From NCBI GenBank assembly GCA_965242685.1, contig OZ251487.1:372001-436000 (forward strand): DNA of 64,000 bases, in the 5' to 3' direction. Origin of the DNA: G965215055 sp965242685 (GTDB lineage: Bacteria > Pseudomonadota > Gammaproteobacteria > UBA4575). The position numbers were made by a program, and so were the translations under genes. Positions 62,082-64,000 of the stretch are shown here, one piece after another. Position 1 is the first letter of the stretch, and the number at the start of each line of letters is the position of its first letter. A model generated the notes under the pieces. It saw nothing but the letters and a program-made list of their open reading frames with translations, had not been told where the DNA came from and searched no databases.

Positions 62082-62461
62082 GTTGACGACGATGATTCGG
62101 TTTTCTTTGCGCGGGCGTCCAGGCCGACCTGCCACTGTACCCGATACACGTTTTTATTGAGAATGGGGCCTTTGGGGCCGCTATGACTAATGGTGTCTGA
62201 CTGGGGCCCCATTACCTGCTGATAATAACGCACCGCCGTCTTGGAAAAATCATCGCAGTGAAAAGGCAGGTCATGGCGCACCTCAAAGGTTGGCACGCCG
62301 TCTTCTTCTTCGATTGGCAAAATATCCGCCAACAGATGGGAATAAAAACTCCCTGCAAAGTCAACGTCGAACAGCACCTTGCAGCATTGCGTCTCTTTAC
62401 CTTTACCGGGCTGCACGTAGTCCGGGAACAATCCGTGGAAAAAAAAGTTTGCCTTAGCCAT
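62078..62461 (-). CDS. Unknown soluble protein translationally coupled to oligopeptidase B
   Basis: A 127-residue protein from the ATG at 62461; the frame extends further left but with no other support. It reads MAKANFFFHGLFPDYVQPGK, then LFDVDFAGSFYSHLLADILPIEEEDG, and ends KKTESSSST. No recognised family. It starts 30 bases from the divergent small gene at 62492, and the two share a short region with a TATAAT at 62480-62485 on the plus strand. Gene order and GTGA overlap tie it to ptrB, so it may act in peptide turnover, but that is only a guess. Confidence 0.58.
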   Translation of the reverse strand: MAKANFFFHGLFPDYVQPGKGKETQCCKVLFDVDFAGSFYSHLLADILPIEEEDGVPTFEVRHDLPFHCDDFSKTAVRYYQQVMGPQSDTISHSGPKGPILNKNVYRVQWQVGLDARAKKTESSSST

Positions 62462-62491
62462 GCTTAAACCAGAATCGGTTATAATGTACCC

Positions 62492-62716
62492 GTGAAGTAT
62501 AAACTGGAAACGGAGGTATCGGTATTCGTCATCCAACGGGAGCCGCTGGGCATGTGGGACCTGTGGGTGGACGGGATGCCGACACGTACCTTCCACACAC
62601 CGGAAGACGCCGCAAAAGCGGTGCATGAACAGGATTCCGGCTACGCCATATGGGACCAACTAGAGCGGCATTCCGCCCCCGCCGACCTGCGCGGCTGGCG
62701 GCAGATTGAAGACTGA
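62492..62716 (+). CDS. Small protein of unknown function
   Basis: A 74-residue protein with GTG start: KYKLETEVSVFVIQREPLGM then WDLWVDGMPTRTFHTPEDAAKAV and RGWRQIED. It looks like a compact alpha/beta domain with many charged residues and no membrane segment. The TATAAT lies seven bases before the GTG, so transcripts would be nearly leaderless. It ends just before the TonB-dependent receptor gene and may be cotranscribed with it. No family is recognised. Confidence 0.55.
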   Translation: MKYKLETEVSVFVIQREPLGMWDLWVDGMPTRTFHTPEDAAKAVHEQDSGYAIWDQLERHSAPADLRGWRQIED

Positions 62717-62720
62717 CATC

Positions 62721-64000
62721 ATGCGGTGGCATTGCTCCCGTGCAATGCTTTTGCTGATTGCTTTGACAGCATCGGTGGCACCGTTGCCGGGCAAAGTCTC
62801 CGGCCAGTCCCACGATACCCCTGCGGAACTCGACACGGCGAGGGCCACGGCCGTAATTGATCGGCTGGACATTGAGCTGTCCGGTATGAAGAACGTCCAC
62901 GATCTGCTGTTGGGGCGCTTGGACTACAACGGCTTCGGTATCCATCGGCCGTTCGTTCTCGGCACCAACTATGCGGCGGTGCTCGTCAACGGGCGGCGCA
63001 TCTCCGATTCAACCTTTGACCTTGAAACGCTGCCGTTGTCGGCGGTCGAACGTATCGAAATTTTCGCTGACGGCGCCGTCGGCCGGCACGGCGGTCACGC
63101 TATCGGAGGTGCGGTCAACATCATTCTCAAGCGTGACCGAAAAGGTTTTGAAATTCAGGCAAGCGCAGGCCGTCCGGATCGGGCGGGTAGCGATATCGAG
63201 CACGGCGGCGTCTCGTGGGGAGGTGCGCTTGGCGAAGGTTACATGACGATCGGCGTAGACTTTTTTCACAAACAGGAAGTCCGTGATGCAAAACGAAAGT
63301 ACAGCCGCTCCTCATGGATGCCGGGAGGGTCGTTTGCCGGTGCTTCCGGCGTTTCGGTAGGCGGTAACACCGTTTTCATTTCCGATAACGGCGACTCGAT
63401 TGCGCGCGCACTTGGCGACTGTCGGGGAAGTGCCTATACCGGTGTGCTTCAGAACCCTCTTGGTATTTCCGGTACGGGTTGCGGGTTTGCCTGGGGCGAA
63501 ATCTCCTGGAGTCAGGAACGGCTTGAGCGGGAGAACCTGTTTATCGACTTGGATCATCCACTCGGCAGGGATGCAACCCTCTATGCCGAGGCCCGCATCA
63601 CGCAGGCCGATGCCGCAATCCGTTGGGCCCCTTCGGTAGGTACTTTTTCCTTCACGCCCACCTCGGAACTCAGACAGAAACTGCTGCAAGACCCCGAAAT
63701 TGACACATTGCCCGACATGCTTCGCGTCTCGCATCGGTTTGTTGGCCATGGTAATCGCACCTGGCGTACCGATCTGGAAGAATACGACATTACGGCCGGC
63801 GTGCGGGGCAAACTCATCGGTAACCTCAACTATGACGGCTATCTCAGATACTATCGTCACGATGCCGTGGTAGACGGCGACACCTTTGTCAGCGAACGTC
63901 TGGTTAGAGAAGCCATTGATGAAGGTCGCTATGACCTTGAAAATCCATCCTCGACGGCGGCGCAGCATCGGATGGCCGTACACGATACCCGTCTCACGCT
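62721..64000 (+). CDS. TonB-dependent outer-membrane receptor, 3' end beyond the window
   Basis: The frame from the ATG at 62721 is open to the right edge, 426 codons so far. A signal peptide (AMLLLIALTASVAPLPGKVSG) is followed by a plug domain: VHDLLLGRLDYNGFG, YAAVLVNGRRI, LPLSAVERIEIFADGAVGRHGGHAIGGAVNIILKR. Then barrel strands alternate with loops containing Cys (GDCRGSAYTG and GTGCGFAWG). It lacks an obvious TonB box in the visible N-terminus. Such receptors import iron chelates, vitamin B12 or carbohydrates; the substrate cannot be inferred. It starts five bases after the small gene upstream. Confidence 0.9.
   Translation, partial: MRWHCSRAMLLLIALTASVAPLPGKVSGQSHDTPAELDTARATAVIDRLDIELSGMKNVHDLLLGRLDYNGFGIHRPFVLGTNYAAVLVNGRRISDSTFDLETLPLSAVERIEIFADGAVGRHGGHAIGGAVNIILKRDRKGFEIQASAGRPDRAGSDIEHGGVSWGGALGEGYMTIGVDFFHKQEVRDAKRKYSRSSWMPGGSFAGASGVSVGGNTVFISDNGDSIARALGDCRGSAYTGVLQNPLGISGTGCGFAWGEISWSQERLERENLFIDLDHPLGRDATLYAEARITQADAAIRWAPSVGTFSFTPTSELRQKLLQDPEIDTLPDMLRVSHRFVGHGNRTWRTDLEEYDITAGVRGKLIGNLNYDGYLRYYRHDAVVDGDTFVSERLVREAIDEGRYDLENPSSTAAQHRMAVHDTRLT

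Noticed and set aside
1..64000. tRNA, rRNA, transposase or integrase genes.
   Set aside because: None was recognised in the gaps or frames. The gaps between genes are all under 300 bases and are filled by promoters or the repeats described.

Overview
The window reads as the chromosome of a Gram-negative, probably methylotrophic gammaproteobacterium. Reasons: it carries a complete lipopolysaccharide inner-core locus (hldE, waaA, waaF, Kdo kinase), glnE next to ilvE, a pcm-like/rhodanese/tolC/waaA operon, and one-carbon genes of both the folate and methanopterin types (malyl-CoA lyase, serine-glyoxylate aminotransferase, folD, formylmethanofuran:H4MPT formyltransferase, a 5-formyl-H4F cyclo-ligase homologue). 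No rRNA, tRNA, CRISPR array or transposase was recognised. The species cannot be named from the sequence.

Layout. 1-9.4 kb: mostly minus-strand C1 and amino-acid metabolism (mcl, sgaA, folD, fhcD, cyclo-ligase, ilvD), interrupted by a DNA methyltransferase fused to an Mrr-like nuclease and by two duplicated small membrane coiled-coil genes. 9.5-28 kb: a surface-protein island. It has one giant 4,139-residue Calx-beta repeat autotransporter, a second autotransporter, and a third that is a frameshifted copy. Each has a long poly-C tract (14, 25 and 29 C) between an upstream start codon and the signal peptide. The second and third are preceded by DUF1640-type membrane coiled-coil genes. 28.1-30.3 kb: a decayed NotI-like restriction-modification cassette bracketed by copies of a dispersed repeat of about 55 bp. 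30.4-34.1 kb: an Fe(III) ABC transporter with a possible Fur site. 34.3-39.6 kb: glnE, ilvE, hldE. 39.6-55 kb: LPS core and surface-sugar genes (two tandem O-antigen-ligase-like genes, glycosyltransferases, three LPS-kinase-like proteins, waaA, tolC, waaF, and a radical SAM/oxidoreductase pair). 55.2-56.3 kb: a second methyltransferase followed by a 40-codon remnant of a BglII-type nuclease. 56.3-64 kb: thiC, msrA, pdxH, oligopeptidase B with small overlapping genes, and the start of a TonB-dependent receptor.

How it fits together. The metabolic genes assimilate C1 units through the serine cycle. The LPS locus builds and phosphorylates the inner core and attaches further sugars. The surface island looks like a contingency system: slippage in poly-C tracts could switch large adhesins on and off, repeat number in the giant protein changes by unequal crossing-over (a 1,827-bp block is tandemly duplicated), and a silent near-identical copy could donate sequence by gene conversion. 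Two restriction systems have lost their nucleases while the linked methyltransferase is kept (one intact, one with a one-base frameshift), so this part of the genome is in flux.
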